Part shown: positions 1 to 7,839 of the stretch, piece by piece | How positions within the stretch are numbered: position 1 is the stretch's first letter | How the letters are laid out: each line of letters begins with the position of its first letter | Assembly (NCBI GenBank): GCA_019637645.1 | Contig: JAHBVH010000129.1 | Span: 1-10,235 of the forward strand | DNA length: 10,235 nucleotides | Direction of reading: 5' to 3' | Source of the DNA: Caldilineaceae bacterium | Lineage (GTDB): Bacteria > Chloroflexota > Anaerolineae > Caldilineales > Caldilineaceae | The notes under the pieces: generated by a model | What the model was told of the DNA's origin: nothing | The model's input: only the letters and a program-made list of their open reading frames with translations | Databases searched by the model: none | Translations under genes and position numbers: made by a program

Positions 1-49
1 GCTCGGTCAAGCGGCGCGAAAGCGCACGAGTAAGGTCTACCGCTTTCAT
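1..49 (-). CDS. 5' end of a downstream gene, product unknown (partial, runs off the window)
   Basis: An ATG at 49..47 opens a frame that stays open to the window edge, giving 16 codons that begin MKAVDLTRALSRRLTE. A good Shine-Dalgarno sequence (AAGGG at 60..56) sits 6 nt upstream. A competing ATG slightly upstream runs into TGA after five codons and can be dismissed. The start lies 52 bp after the stop of the REC-CpaE gene on the same strand, so co-transcription is likely. Genes next to cpaE-type ATPases often encode the TadA/CpaF secretion ATPase or another signalling protein, but 16 residues are too few to assign a family. Confidence 0.6.
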   Translation of the reverse strand, partial: MKAVDLTRALSRRLTE

Positions 50-101
50 TGCTTACCCTTCATTAGCCGGCGTCGCTTGCTAGCCTGGTGGCTTTTCGGG
101 G

Positions 102-1241
102 CTAGAGCCAAAAGCGAATGCCAGCAATACGGTTGACCATATCGTGAATGATGGTAGACGCCAGATGGTCGGGGCGACATAGGACTAGGGGTGCCCCCTG
201 TTTTTGGGCCATCTCCATGGCTTCGGTTGCGGGTGGAATCACCCCCATCATCCGGCAGGTCAACTTTTGCTCCACTTCGTGGAGTGTCATCGACATATCA
301 CTTGTCCGTCGGTTGACAATTGCCCCCGTCTGTTCTTGGCTACATCCCCAGTTGGCGATGTGCGCCAACTTCATCCTGCCCAAATCGACAGCGACCGGCT
401 CTGGTTCTACGACCAAGAAGGTAAAGTCGCTCTGGCTGATGACCCGCTGACTGGCCGCCGATGGAAAGTCCGGTAGGTCAACAATCACACAGTCTGCCAT
501 GGCGGTCAATGTATGGATGATCGCGTCGGCTTGGTCGGGATGGATAGCCGGAAAATCAGCTGGTTGCTGAGGACCACAGAGCATGCGCAACTTAAAGGGC
601 AGCGGTAGTAGATGGGGGGCCACCATGCTTTCATCAATTTTATCGACCTCCAGGTTGAGGAGATGGCTTAGATCGGTGGTGGGATGATGTTGCAGTTGGC
701 GTGCTAATGTTCCATAGGATGGCGTCAACTCCACAATAATGACCCGTTTCATTTGATTGAGAAAGACGGTTGCGAAATTGAGCGCCACTGTCGTTGCACC
801 GACACCCCCTTTTGCGCCAATAAAGGTTAATAATTTCCCGCGTTGGGTGGCTGTGGTCTGCTGTAGCCGTCGCGTGCGCTCGAGGAGTGATGCTACGCGT
901 GCGACCAATTCGTCGGTATCCACGGGCTTGGTGACATATTCATCGGCACCAGCCTTTAAGCCGGTGATCTTGTCGGTAACTTGGATGCGCGCGCTCAGCA
1001 TGAGGACGGGTAAGCTGCCCAATGTTGGGTCGCTTCGGATCTGTTGGCAGACCTCAAACCCGCTCATCCCTGGCAGCTTAACATCCAAGATGACGAGATC
1101 TGGTTGACTGCTTTTAATCTTTTCTAGCGCTTCTGGACCTGTTTCTGCCGTGACAATCTCATATCCTTCTGCTTCTAGGGCATAGCTGATAATACGAAGT
1201 AGATTTGGTTCATCATCGACAACTAGAATTTTTCCAGACAT
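102..1241 (-). CDS. Response regulator receiver fused to a CpaE/TadZ-type (ParA/MinD superfamily) ATPase
   Basis: The protein has 379 residues and is probably cytoplasmic or membrane-associated. Residues 1-125 form a complete receiver domain: acidic pair D9/D10, phospho-acceptor D53 in LDVKLPG, S83 at the conserved Ser/Thr position, and K105 in TKP. After a short linker (about 126-135), residues 136-379 are a ParA/MinD-like P-loop domain. Its Walker A is KGGVGATT at 144-151, so the first lysine (K144) is kept but the usual P-loop lysine is A149. D255 in VDLPDF fits the switch II/Walker B position, and E171 stands where many ParA proteins have Asp. CpaE/TadZ proteins position Tad/Flp pilus machinery, and the loss of canonical lysines is known in that family. 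A GGGAGA Shine-Dalgarno at 1255..1250 lies 8 nt before the ATG. I infer that phosphorylation of D53 by a neighbouring kinase controls the ATPase or its location. Confidence 0.9.
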   Translation of the reverse strand: MSGKILVVDDEPNLLRIISYALEAEGYEIVTAETGPEALEKIKSSQPDLVILDVKLPGMSGFEVCQQIRSDPTLGSLPVLMLSARIQVTDKITGLKAGADEYVTKPVDTDELVARVASLLERTRRLQQTTATQRGKLLTFIGAKGGVGATTVALNFATVFLNQMKRVIIVELTPSYGTLARQLQHHPTTDLSHLLNLEVDKIDESMVAPHLLPLPFKLRMLCGPQQPADFPAIHPDQADAIIHTLTAMADCVIVDLPDFPSAASQRVISQSDFTFLVVEPEPVAVDLGRMKLAHIANWGCSQEQTGAIVNRRTSDMSMTLHEVEQKLTCRMMGVIPPATEAMEMAQKQGAPLVLCRPDHLASTIIHDMVNRIAGIRFWL

Positions 1242-1387
1242 AGCGATGTTTCTCCCAGCTTATAAAACGAAATCTCATTGAGACACCCCAACTGCCCTGC
1301 TCTTTTGCGACAAGGCGCTATGGCTTAGCTGCAGGAGGGGGCAACCCTACCAACTGGACAACACCTAGCGGGTGACAACGGTATCCC

Positions 1388-2803
1388 CTACGTAGGTAGG
1401 ACAAAGTAGAAGATACTCCCTTGACCTAGTTGGCTAGTAACGCCAATGTGACCGCCGTGGCTCTCGATAATGCGTTTTGAAATGTAGAGCCCTAATCCTG
1501 TTCCCCCATACGCATGACGATTCGAGCCATTGATCTGGTAGAATTTATCAAACAGCCGGGGGATCGCCTCGGCGGGAATACCAGGTCCTTCATCATGGAC
1601 TTGTACGGTGATCTCGGCGGGTGTCTCTTCCACGGCAATATGAATCGACCGATGATCCGGTGAGAATTTGATGGCATTGCCGATGAGATTGACCAACACT
1701 TGTTGGAGGCGATGGCGATCCGCCTTGATCTGAAGAGGCATAGCTGGCCCCCCTTGTGTTAGGGTAATGTGCTTGGCGGTAGCTAATACCTTCAAGGAGT
1801 GCAAGGTGTCGTTGATCAAGCCTGTTAGATCAAATTGTTTCAGCTCTAAGGGTAAAAGCCCGGCTTCCAAACGGGAGAGATCCAGTAGATCATCGACCAA
1901 TGTCTTCAGCCGAACGGCATTATTGGCGATAATCGTAATGAACTCTTGTTGTAGGGCCGGTTCTAGGCTCTTGGGCTTTTGGAGCAATTTGACCGCACCA
2001 CTAATCGCGAAAAGCGGTGTACACAATTCATGGGAGACATTGGCGATAAATTCATCGCGCATACGCGTCAAGGCATGTTCGGCCTCGACCAGGCGTTTAT
2101 GGGCTGTCACATCGCGCAGCGACGCCAAATAAGCGGGATGCCCTTCCCATTCGCTCTCGACCACATGCATTTCAACCACGCGCTCCTCTTTGCCCGAAAC
2201 GAGTAGATCGATCTCGGTGACACTATCGATGAGGAGCGGATAGCCAAAGCGCTCGCCGAGCAATTGGTCTGGTTCGGCTTCCAAGAGCGCTTCCGCGGCC
2301 GGGTTGATAAAACAGACCGAGTAGTGTTGATCGATCACGATGATGCCATCGGCGCTCCCCGTGATAATCTTGCGGAAGCGCGCTTCGCTGGCTTGCAACT
2401 CGCGCAAGAGTTGGTGTCGTTCCACGGCATGGCGAATGGCGCGCACAAGCGTATCGCCATTGACATTGTCTTTGATCAGATAGTCTTGCGCGCCACGATG
2501 GATCGCCGCTGTCGCCAATGTTTCATCATTGAAGCCGGTTAGGACAATGATGGGGACATTGAGCGCTAAGGTTGCTGTCCGGTCAAAGGTATCAAGTCCT
2601 TGCGCATCGGGCAGCGATAGATCGAGCAAGACCGCGTCAAAATGCTGCTCTTGAAGCCGCGCAACACCTGTTGTAAGCCGATCAACATGCTCTAAAACAA
2701 AAAATGATCCTTTTTCAGCCAACATGGCGCGAATCAGGCGTACATCGCCTGGATTATCTTCAATTAGTAGGACTTTGAATGGTCTTGGATTTATTGGTTT
2801 CAT
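1388..2803 (-). CDS. REC-PAS-HisKA-HATPase soluble hybrid sensor histidine kinase
   Basis: The protein has 471 residues and no membrane segment, so it should be cytosolic. The order is receiver (about 10-128: E15/D16, phospho-acceptor D61 in LLDLSLPD, T89, K111), PAS (about 138-238), HisKA with phospho-acceptor H258 in VSHELCTPL, and HATPase_c to the C-terminus. The ATPase domain shows an N box ([10 protein letters not shown]), a G1 box (DEGPGIP) and a G2 box ([10 protein letters not shown]). The N-terminal receiver suggests an intermediate relay kinase driven by an upstream phosphodonor. The H-box carries Cys261 where Arg is usual (HELRTPL). The ATG lies inside the preceding regulator gene (44-bp overlap in another frame), and the sequence before it reads CCCTCCT, not a Shine-Dalgarno. 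Translational coupling to the upstream gene is likely. The start is supported because the receiver begins only about nine residues in. Confidence 0.92.
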   Translation of the reverse strand: MKPINPRPFKVLLIEDNPGDVRLIRAMLAEKGSFFVLEHVDRLTTGVARLQEQHFDAVLLDLSLPDAQGLDTFDRTATLALNVPIIVLTGFNDETLATAAIHRGAQDYLIKDNVNGDTLVRAIRHAVERHQLLRELQASEARFRKIITGSADGIIVIDQHYSVCFINPAAEALLEAEPDQLLGERFGYPLLIDSVTEIDLLVSGKEERVVEMHVVESEWEGHPAYLASLRDVTAHKRLVEAEHALTRMRDEFIANVSHELCTPLFAISGAVKLLQKPKSLEPALQQEFITIIANNAVRLKTLVDDLLDLSRLEAGLLPLELKQFDLTGLINDTLHSLKVLATAKHITLTQGGPAMPLQIKADRHRLQQVLVNLIGNAIKFSPDHRSIHIAVEETPAEITVQVHDEGPGIPAEAIPRLFDKFYQINGSNRHAYGGTGLGLYISKRIIESHGGHIGVTSQLGQGSIFYFVLPT

Positions 2804-3245
2804 AGGAGGGTAAGGTAACTATCGTCAACCAGAAATTTTCGATCGATTTCACAACCGTCGCGAATTGATTCAGATCAATCGGCTTGGTAATATAACAATT
2901 GGCATATAAGTCATAACTGCGCAAAATATCCTCTTCGGCCTGGGAAGTGGTCAGGATGACGACGGGAATCCGCCGTAACTCTGGGTCACTTTTGAGGTCG
3001 GCCAACATCTCACGGCCATCTTTTTTCGGCAAATTTAAATCCAGCAGAATCAGATCCGGGCGTGGCATGCCGGCAAAGGCTCCTTCATTGCGCAAGAAAG
3101 CCATCGCTTCGATGCCATCGCGTGCAATGTGTAAGATATTGCGCACTTTGGCATTCTTCAAGGTTTCGATAGTCAAGCGCACATCGCCTGGGTTGTCTTC
3201 AACAAGTAAGATAGCGATGGGCTTGGCAGCAATGTAGCTACTCAT
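2760..3245 (-). CDS. Rcp1-like single-domain response regulator
   Basis: The protein has 161 residues and is one receiver domain with no DNA-binding or enzymatic output. Visible residues are E16/D17 in VEDNPGD, phospho-acceptor D69 in [12 protein letters not shown]99 in ILTTS, and K121 in TKPIDL. The NPGDVRL start, the KKDGRE segment and the end FWLTIVTLP are typical of Rcp1-type regulators, which take phosphate from Cph1-type kinases. The membrane kinase just upstream has exactly that HisKA type, so the two are probably cognate partners. The family usually ends soon after the FWLTIV motif; here about 15 extra residues follow and overlap the next gene. AAGGAG lies 8 nt before the ATG. The gene begins 82 bp after the kinase stop. 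Confidence 0.93.
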   Translation of the reverse strand: MSSYIAAKPIAILLVEDNPGDVRLTIETLKNAKVRNILHIARDGIEAMAFLRNEGAFAGMPRPDLILLDLNLPKKDGREMLADLKSDPELRRIPVVILTTSQAEEDILRSYDLYANCYITKPIDLNQFATVVKSIENFWLTIVTLPSYETNKSKTIQSPTN

Positions 3246-3327
3246 GAACTTTCTCCTTCGTGATAAATCGGTACTTGGTGAACTCTGGAATCAGTTGTCA
3301 ACAGCGCACAAAAGAACAAAGGGTAGA

Positions 3328-5586
3328 TTAGAGCGCTTCTGCTGGTTGGCTCACCGGCAGCGTAAAGTAGAAGGTTGCGCCCTGGCCAAGCTCCGACTCC
3401 ACCCAAATTCTGCCGCCGTGACGTTCGACGATCTTTTTGCAAATCGCGAGGCCGATCCCGGTGCCAGGATAGTCAGCCTTGCTATGCAACCGTTGAAAAA
3501 TAATGAAAATGCGTTCGGCAAATTGGGGTTCGAGCCCAATGCCATTATCCTGTACGGCAAAGAGCCACTCATTGGCTTGACGGCAGACCCGGATCTGGAT
3601 AATGGGTGCTTCTGTGTCGCTGAACTTGATCGCGTTGCCCAATAAATTCTGAAAAAGTTGGACCATTTGCATGTGATCGGCCAACAAGGTAGGCAAGGGC
3701 TCATGATAGATCGTGGCATTTCTCTCTTCGATCGCGATTTCTAAACTCGCCATTACCTGTTGAAAGACTTCTTCACAATCAGTTAGGGTAAAGGTCTTGC
3801 CGCGCGTACTGACCCGGGAATAGGCCAAGAGATCATTGATCAATACTTGCATGCGCCGCGTGCCATCGACGGCGTATTCGATAAACTCATCCGCATCGGT
3901 ATCCAACTGTTCGCGGTAGCGTTGGGCCAGCAGTTGGACATAGCTAGAGACCATGCGCAACGGCTCTTGCAGATCATGGGAAGCGACATAGGCAAAGCGT
4001 TCAAGTTCGGTATTGGAACGAGCCAATTCATCGGCTTTTTCGATCAGGGCATGCTCGGCCTGTTTGCGCGCCGTAATATCATGGAACGCAGCAAAAAAGG
4101 CTGATTCACGATTGAAGTTGATAAATTCAATGCTGATCGAATGCCAGCTTTTCTGGCCGGTAAGGTGGTGCCGCCCCTGCATTTCAAATTCGTGCACAGC
4201 GCCTTCTAGCTCGAGCTTTTCTAACAACATACCAACATTTTGCGTATCGGGGAAAAGATCGTAGACCGGCTGCCCCATGAGTGCTTCCACCGACAGCCCT
4301 TGGTAGGCGCAAAAACGTAGATTCGCGTAGCGAATAATGCCATCTGCTTTGCGGGCAATAAAGAGCGGAACGGGGGTGGCTTCGGCAATGGTGCGGAAAC
4401 GCTCTTCGCTTTCGCGCAGGTCGGCTTCCACCTCCTTGCGCTCATTGATCTGCTCTTCTAGCTGTTGATTGATTTGGCGCAATTCCGTCGTGCGTTCAGC
4501 CACAAGGGCTTCAAGGCCGTCGCGATGTTGTTCCAGTTCACCTAACGATTGTTGCAAAGCGGCGGTCATGGTGTTAAAGGCTTGGGCAAAATCGCCGATC
4601 TCGGTGTTCGTATTGACCACTGCCCGTTGCGTTAAGTCGCCAGCAGTAATCGCGTGTACCGTCTTCGCCAATGTTTCGATTGGCTGCACAACCAGCCAGA
4701 TGGCCATCCGCTCTAGCTGAAAGAGCGCGAGAATATTGACAATCAGATAGAGCAGAACGGCCAATATCAAACCGACCGCCAAGGGCATGGCCTCTGTCAA
4801 AGGACGCTCCGTGATCACGGTTAGCTGTTGGGTGCCAAGAATAAAGGTACGGCTGACCAAGAGGTTGAACCATTCGGCTAGGCTACCTTGGATGCCATCG
4901 GTGATTGGCAGGGTAATATGTTGGCCGCGCAGGACTAAGGAAGGATTCCGGTGGGCGAGTAACCGTCCTTGTTGATCGACAATGTAGATACTGCCGTGGG
5001 GGCCAACATCGATCCCATCGATCTCTTCCCAAACCTGACGCAGCCGGATATTGGCTACAAGCACATAGGCCACGGTGCCTGTACGGGCACTAATGACCGG
5101 TACCGAGATGGTCATCAGTGGTTCACCGGTTGTTTCGTCAATAACAACGGGCCCGAAATAGGTTTTGCCGCTTTGCGCTGGTTGTAGAAATTCCTCTGCA
5201 TATAAACGATGGTCCAAATCCGCTGGGGTAATGGCGACTGTGCGTGAAACACTGACCAATTCGCGGCCCGTTCCGTGTAATAAGGTCAGCTGTGTATAAA
5301 TCGGATTGGATAAGAGCAACTTGGATAAAGTGTCAAAACGCGCGTTATACCCTTGAATGACAAAATCCTGCATCTGAATGGTCACACGTAGCTCATTTTC
5401 AAGCTGCGTGATAAAGTCGGTGACATGGGTCACTGCCAATTGGGCGACCATGCGTTGCAACTGGAGCGCTTGCGTTAGTTGGGTGACATAGCTTTGCCAG
5501 ATCAACAAAGCTCCACAGAGTAGCAAGGGCGCGAGGATAGATTGAAGCAAGGCGCGTTTTAAGCGAAACCGTATGCTGTGTTGCAT
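3328..5586 (-). CDS. Membrane sensor histidine kinase: Cache-like sensor, HAMP, PAS, Cph1-type HisKA, HATPase_c
   Basis: The protein has 752 residues, counted from the ATG at 5586. A first membrane segment (about 12-30) and a second (about 268-290) flank an extracytoplasmic region of some 230 residues that looks like a double-Cache sensor, including the SIYIVDQQGRLLAH strand pattern at about 199-212. HAMP (about 290-345), a coiled coil (about 345-392) and PAS (about 393-508) follow. HisKA has phospho-acceptor H537 in VASHDLQEPLRMV, the Cph1/bacteriophytochrome type. HATPase_c shows the N box around N651, DNGIG (680-684) and GTGIGLAI (708-715). A GTG at 5592 is possible but lies only 2 nt after AGGAGG; the ATG lies 8 nt after it and is preferred. 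The Rcp1-like gene downstream is the likely phosphate acceptor. The lipoprotein gene upstream may encode its ligand-binding partner. Confidence 0.93.
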   Translation of the reverse strand: MQHSIRFRLKRALLQSILAPLLLCGALLIWQSYVTQLTQALQLQRMVAQLAVTHVTDFITQLENELRVTIQMQDFVIQGYNARFDTLSKLLLSNPIYTQLTLLHGTGRELVSVSRTVAITPADLDHRLYAEEFLQPAQSGKTYFGPVVIDETTGEPLMTISVPVISARTGTVAYVLVANIRLRQVWEEIDGIDVGPHGSIYIVDQQGRLLAHRNPSLVLRGQHITLPITDGIQGSLAEWFNLLVSRTFILGTQQLTVITERPLTEAMPLAVGLILAVLLYLIVNILALFQLERMAIWLVVQPIETLAKTVHAITAGDLTQRAVVNTNTEIGDFAQAFNTMTAALQQSLGELEQHRDGLEALVAERTTELRQINQQLEEQINERKEVEADLRESEERFRTIAEATPVPLFIARKADGIIRYANLRFCAYQGLSVEALMGQPVYDLFPDTQNVGMLLEKLELEGAVHEFEMQGRHHLTGQKSWHSISIEFINFNRESAFFAAFHDITARKQAEHALIEKADELARSNTELERFAYVASHDLQEPLRMVSSYVQLLAQRYREQLDTDADEFIEYAVDGTRRMQVLINDLLAYSRVSTRGKTFTLTDCEEVFQQVMASLEIAIEERNATIYHEPLPTLLADHMQMVQLFQNLLGNAIKFSDTEAPIIQIRVCRQANEWLFAVQDNGIGLEPQFAERIFIIFQRLHSKADYPGTGIGLAICKKIVERHGGRIWVESELGQGATFYFTLPVSQPAEAL

Positions 5587-5767
5587 GAGCACATCCTCCT
5601 GAGCAGAACGTACATGCGGCCAACCACAACGAACCGGCGTGCGTTGCGATGGGGCGGGCCATAACCTAAAAATGTCTGACTGTGTACACGCGGGGGCATG
5701 TACCTATGCGTTGTCAATGGTGCGCAGGTATCCTTGGTCTATCCTCTTCTCCTGTCACGACGTTGGT

Positions 5768-6742
5768 CTATCGAATGAGTAGATGCGCTTGCTGGACAAG
5801 TACATCTGGAATAGCCAGCTCAATGGCCTTGGCTGCTTGCAGGTTAATCCCTAAATAGAACTGGGCTGTCTCTACGGGTAGATCGGCGGGCGCGACTCCT
5901 TGTAAGATCTTATCGGCAAGCCGGCTGACTTGGGCCCCAACGGCTTTGTAATCCGTGCCATAGGCGACTAAGGCACCAGTTGTGACATAGGTTAAGCTAG
6001 GCGCGGCTAAAGGCACTTTGCGCTTTTGCGAAAGCGCCACAAAAGTATCCATCTGCTCTATGAGCAGTGGGGTCGGCAAAATCAAGATGGCGTCGGCTGT
6101 TGCTGGCATTGTGTTGTTAAGGTTGATCACCTCATCGGTCGTCGTTACATTTTGCACCAACAGCTCAACCCGAAAACGCGCCGCGGTATGTTGAAGCGTG
6201 GCCAAGGTTTGGACCGAAATTTCATCCTGTGGATGATGAGGAACAAAGATCTGCTTTGTCTGTGGGGCCAAGCGTAGCAACCATTCCAACTCTTTGGGCA
6301 CATAGCCCCCGGTTGTAACGCCCGTCAGATTGCCGCCCGGATGGGTAAGCGTTTCGACGAAGCCCGCGCTAAGGGGGTCGTTAAGGGGCGCAAAGAGCAC
6401 GGGGATATGGGTCCCTTCTACCGCTGCTTGGGCTATCATGGTGGCTGATGTGCCCAAGGCAAAGATGAGATCAACCTTTTCGGCGACAAGGGCCTGGGCT
6501 ACTTGGGTCAATGCCGCTGCGTCATGTGAGGGGCCTTGATACCGATAGTGTATTGTTTGGTTTTCGAGATAACCCATTTGGGTCATGGTCGCCTGAAACG
6601 ACTCGACCACCTGCTCTAACGAATCATGTAGATTGAGAATGCCAATGGTGAACACGCGTGGGCGCTCAGCGCGGCAAGCTATCAGCGGCAAGGCGAGTAA
6701 CAGACAAAGCATGGTGTGTAGAATTTTAGTTCTTTGATTCAT
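5768..6742 (-). CDS. ABC_sub_bind-family (PF04392-type) substrate-binding lipoprotein, orphan
   Basis: The protein has 324 residues. It begins with a lipoprotein signal peptide: a basic n-region, a hydrophobic core (about 10-19), and a lipobox LIAC with C23 as the lipid-modified cysteine. The mature part matches the two-lobed ABC_sub_bind family: FTIGILNLHD at 31-40, LGTSAT at 96-101, NDPLSAGFV at 121-129, HPGGNLTGV at 134-142, GALVAYGTDY at 256-265 and INLQAAKAIEL at 299-309. Family members bind small organic ligands for ABC importers, but no permease or ATPase gene lies in the window. The next gene, after 181 bp, is a membrane histidine kinase, so a sensory role is plausible. AAAAGGG lies about 7 nt before the ATG. 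The ligand cannot be named from sequence. Confidence 0.9.
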   Translation of the reverse strand: MNQRTKILHTMLCLLLALPLIACRAERPRVFTIGILNLHDSLEQVVESFQATMTQMGYLENQTIHYRYQGPSHDAAALTQVAQALVAEKVDLIFALGTSATMIAQAAVEGTHIPVLFAPLNDPLSAGFVETLTHPGGNLTGVTTGGYVPKELEWLLRLAPQTKQIFVPHHPQDEISVQTLATLQHTAARFRVELLVQNVTTTDEVINLNNTMPATADAILILPTPLLIEQMDTFVALSQKRKVPLAAPSLTYVTTGALVAYGTDYKAVGAQVSRLADKILQGVAPADLPVETAQFYLGINLQAAKAIELAIPDVLVQQAHLLIR

Positions 6743-6903
6743 CGTCTATCCCTTTTCATTTCATCGCACTTACGCGGTCGGCTACTCTCTTTCGCAACCC
6801 GTCAACTTTGACCAATCTACCCGCTCTTGCATTGGCGATTGGGCGGAAGCACAAAGCCAACGAACACATTCCTCTCTATGCAGGAAAGCGTGTCGGCACT
6901 AAC

Positions 6904-7743
6904 CTATCGCCGTGCAAGGAGACGCAATGTCTCCGCTTGATCGCGCGTGAGCGCCAGTTTGGCTAGATCAAAGGCTGTGCTAATAGACTTTCCTGCCGCC
7001 ACATATTTATAAAAGAGAAAAGAAAACTTAACGGCGGCTGTATCTTCGATCATCCCTTGCACGGCAATGACATGTTCAACCCCAGCATGGAGGAGTGCTT
7101 CACCTGTTTGGAGGCTTTCACATGCCAGAACAACGGCTAGTTTTAATTTTTGAAAGGTTGCCAGCCGGGCCCACCAACCAGGCGAGGCAATGCCATCGGA
7201 GAGCCAAATGCCCCCCTCCAATCCATGGGAGGCAAGCTCGAGGCGCTTCCCATGGGTGCCTAGCTCAAGGGCATTGAAATCGTTCCGGCTAAATTCATCG
7301 ACAATATCCGCCATGGTCACTGTCCCATTTAATGCCAGATAGCTAACGCCAGCATTGTAGAGCGCATCGCGCGAGGCTTGCAGATTCAAATCATTCTGGA
7401 CTGGCCAGATCGCCAAGATTGAAAGTTTACTGGGCGTCTCTATGGGGCTACTCTGTTTCGGTTGCAATAATTGGATGTCAAGGCCACCCCGCTTTTCCTG
7501 TTCAAGCTCTAATTGGGTCAACTGATACTGGCTCATCCAGAATTCGACTTCTTTTTTTAAGGCATGGAACTCATCATGCGGAATCGGACTAGGCGTGTCA
7601 ACCTGCCCCGTAGCGGGGGCAGAACGCTTCGGTATCTGACGTTGTTGATCGATTGGTGCCATACGCATGGCCGCATAGGCAACACCTATGCCGACCAGCG
7701 CCGCGACTACAATCATGAAAGCAAACTGAAAAATTTCATTCAT
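6904..7743 (-). CDS. Membrane-anchored CHAT-domain (caspase-like) putative cysteine protease
   Basis: The protein has 279 residues from the ATG at 7743. A GTG at 7773 in the same frame would add ten residues, but no ribosome site precedes it and the membrane segment starts right after the ATG. An N-terminal hydrophobic helix (about residues 5-26) is followed by a basic, proline-rich linker, a probable coiled coil (about 58-84), and a C-terminal domain (about 107-275) that I read as CHAT. The catalytic dyad would be His173 in LASHG and Cys208 in VLACES. The following pattern, LLHAGVEHVIAVQGMIED, then FSFLFYKYVAAGKSISTAFDLAKLAL, is characteristic of the family. CHAT proteins are caspase-related peptidases, often effectors in conflict or cell-death systems. 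The C-terminus probably faces the cytoplasm, because the basic residues follow the helix. The substrate is unknown, and no toxin, repeat sensor or typical partner gene is adjacent. Confidence 0.75.
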   Translation of the reverse strand: MNEIFQFAFMIVVAALVGIGVAYAAMRMAPIDQQRQIPKRSAPATGQVDTPSPIPHDEFHALKKEVEFWMSQYQLTQLELEQEKRGGLDIQLLQPKQSSPIETPSKLSILAIWPVQNDLNLQASRDALYNAGVSYLALNGTVTMADIVDEFSRNDFNALELGTHGKRLELASHGLEGGIWLSDGIASPGWWARLATFQKLKLAVVLACESLQTGEALLHAGVEHVIAVQGMIEDTAAVKFSFLFYKYVAAGKSISTAFDLAKLALTRDQAETLRLLARR

Positions 7744-7760
7744 GGTAGAAGTACCTGAAC

Positions 7761-7789
7761 CTGATATACTCACACTAGATAGCCGACAA
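7761..7789 (-). promoter_or_regulatory. Candidate sigma-70-type promoter for the CHAT gene
   Basis: On the minus strand TTGTCG (7789..7784) and TATCAG (7766..7761) are 17 bp apart, each matching the consensus at four of six positions. They lie between the upstream terminator and the CHAT ATG at 7743, where a promoter would be needed. The match is weak. Confidence 0.35.
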
Positions 7790-7826
7790 AAATAGCCGGC
7801 ACAGCTTTACAAGACTGGCCGGCTAT
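7788..7826 (-). terminator. Rho-independent terminator, minus strand
   Basis: A perfect 9-bp inverted repeat, ATAGCCGGC (7792-7800) with GCCGGCTAT (7818-7826), is followed on the minus strand by TTTTT (7792..7788), one T being shared with the stem. Three further pairs (CAG/CTG) can form inside the loop. It would end transcripts arriving from the redox genes or from the broken coding remnant just upstream, and it insulates the CHAT gene from them. Confidence 0.7.
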
Positions 7827-7839
7827 CCTCGTGCCTAAA

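Noticed and set aside
1242..1387. Promoter for the REC-CpaE gene around TTATAA near 1260
   Set aside because: No -35-like sequence lies at suitable spacing. The gene may simply be co-transcribed with the kinase upstream.
3244..3645. 133-codon plus-strand frame opposite the kinase gene
   Set aside because: It is antisense to the conserved HATPase domain and the intergenic gap. Its length is explained by codon bias of the real gene.
5689..5717. TTGACA-like -35 element upstream of the membrane kinase (minus strand, 5717..5712)
   Set aside because: The -35 match is perfect, but the position 17 bp downstream reads CCCGCG, and no acceptable -10 lies at any usual spacing.
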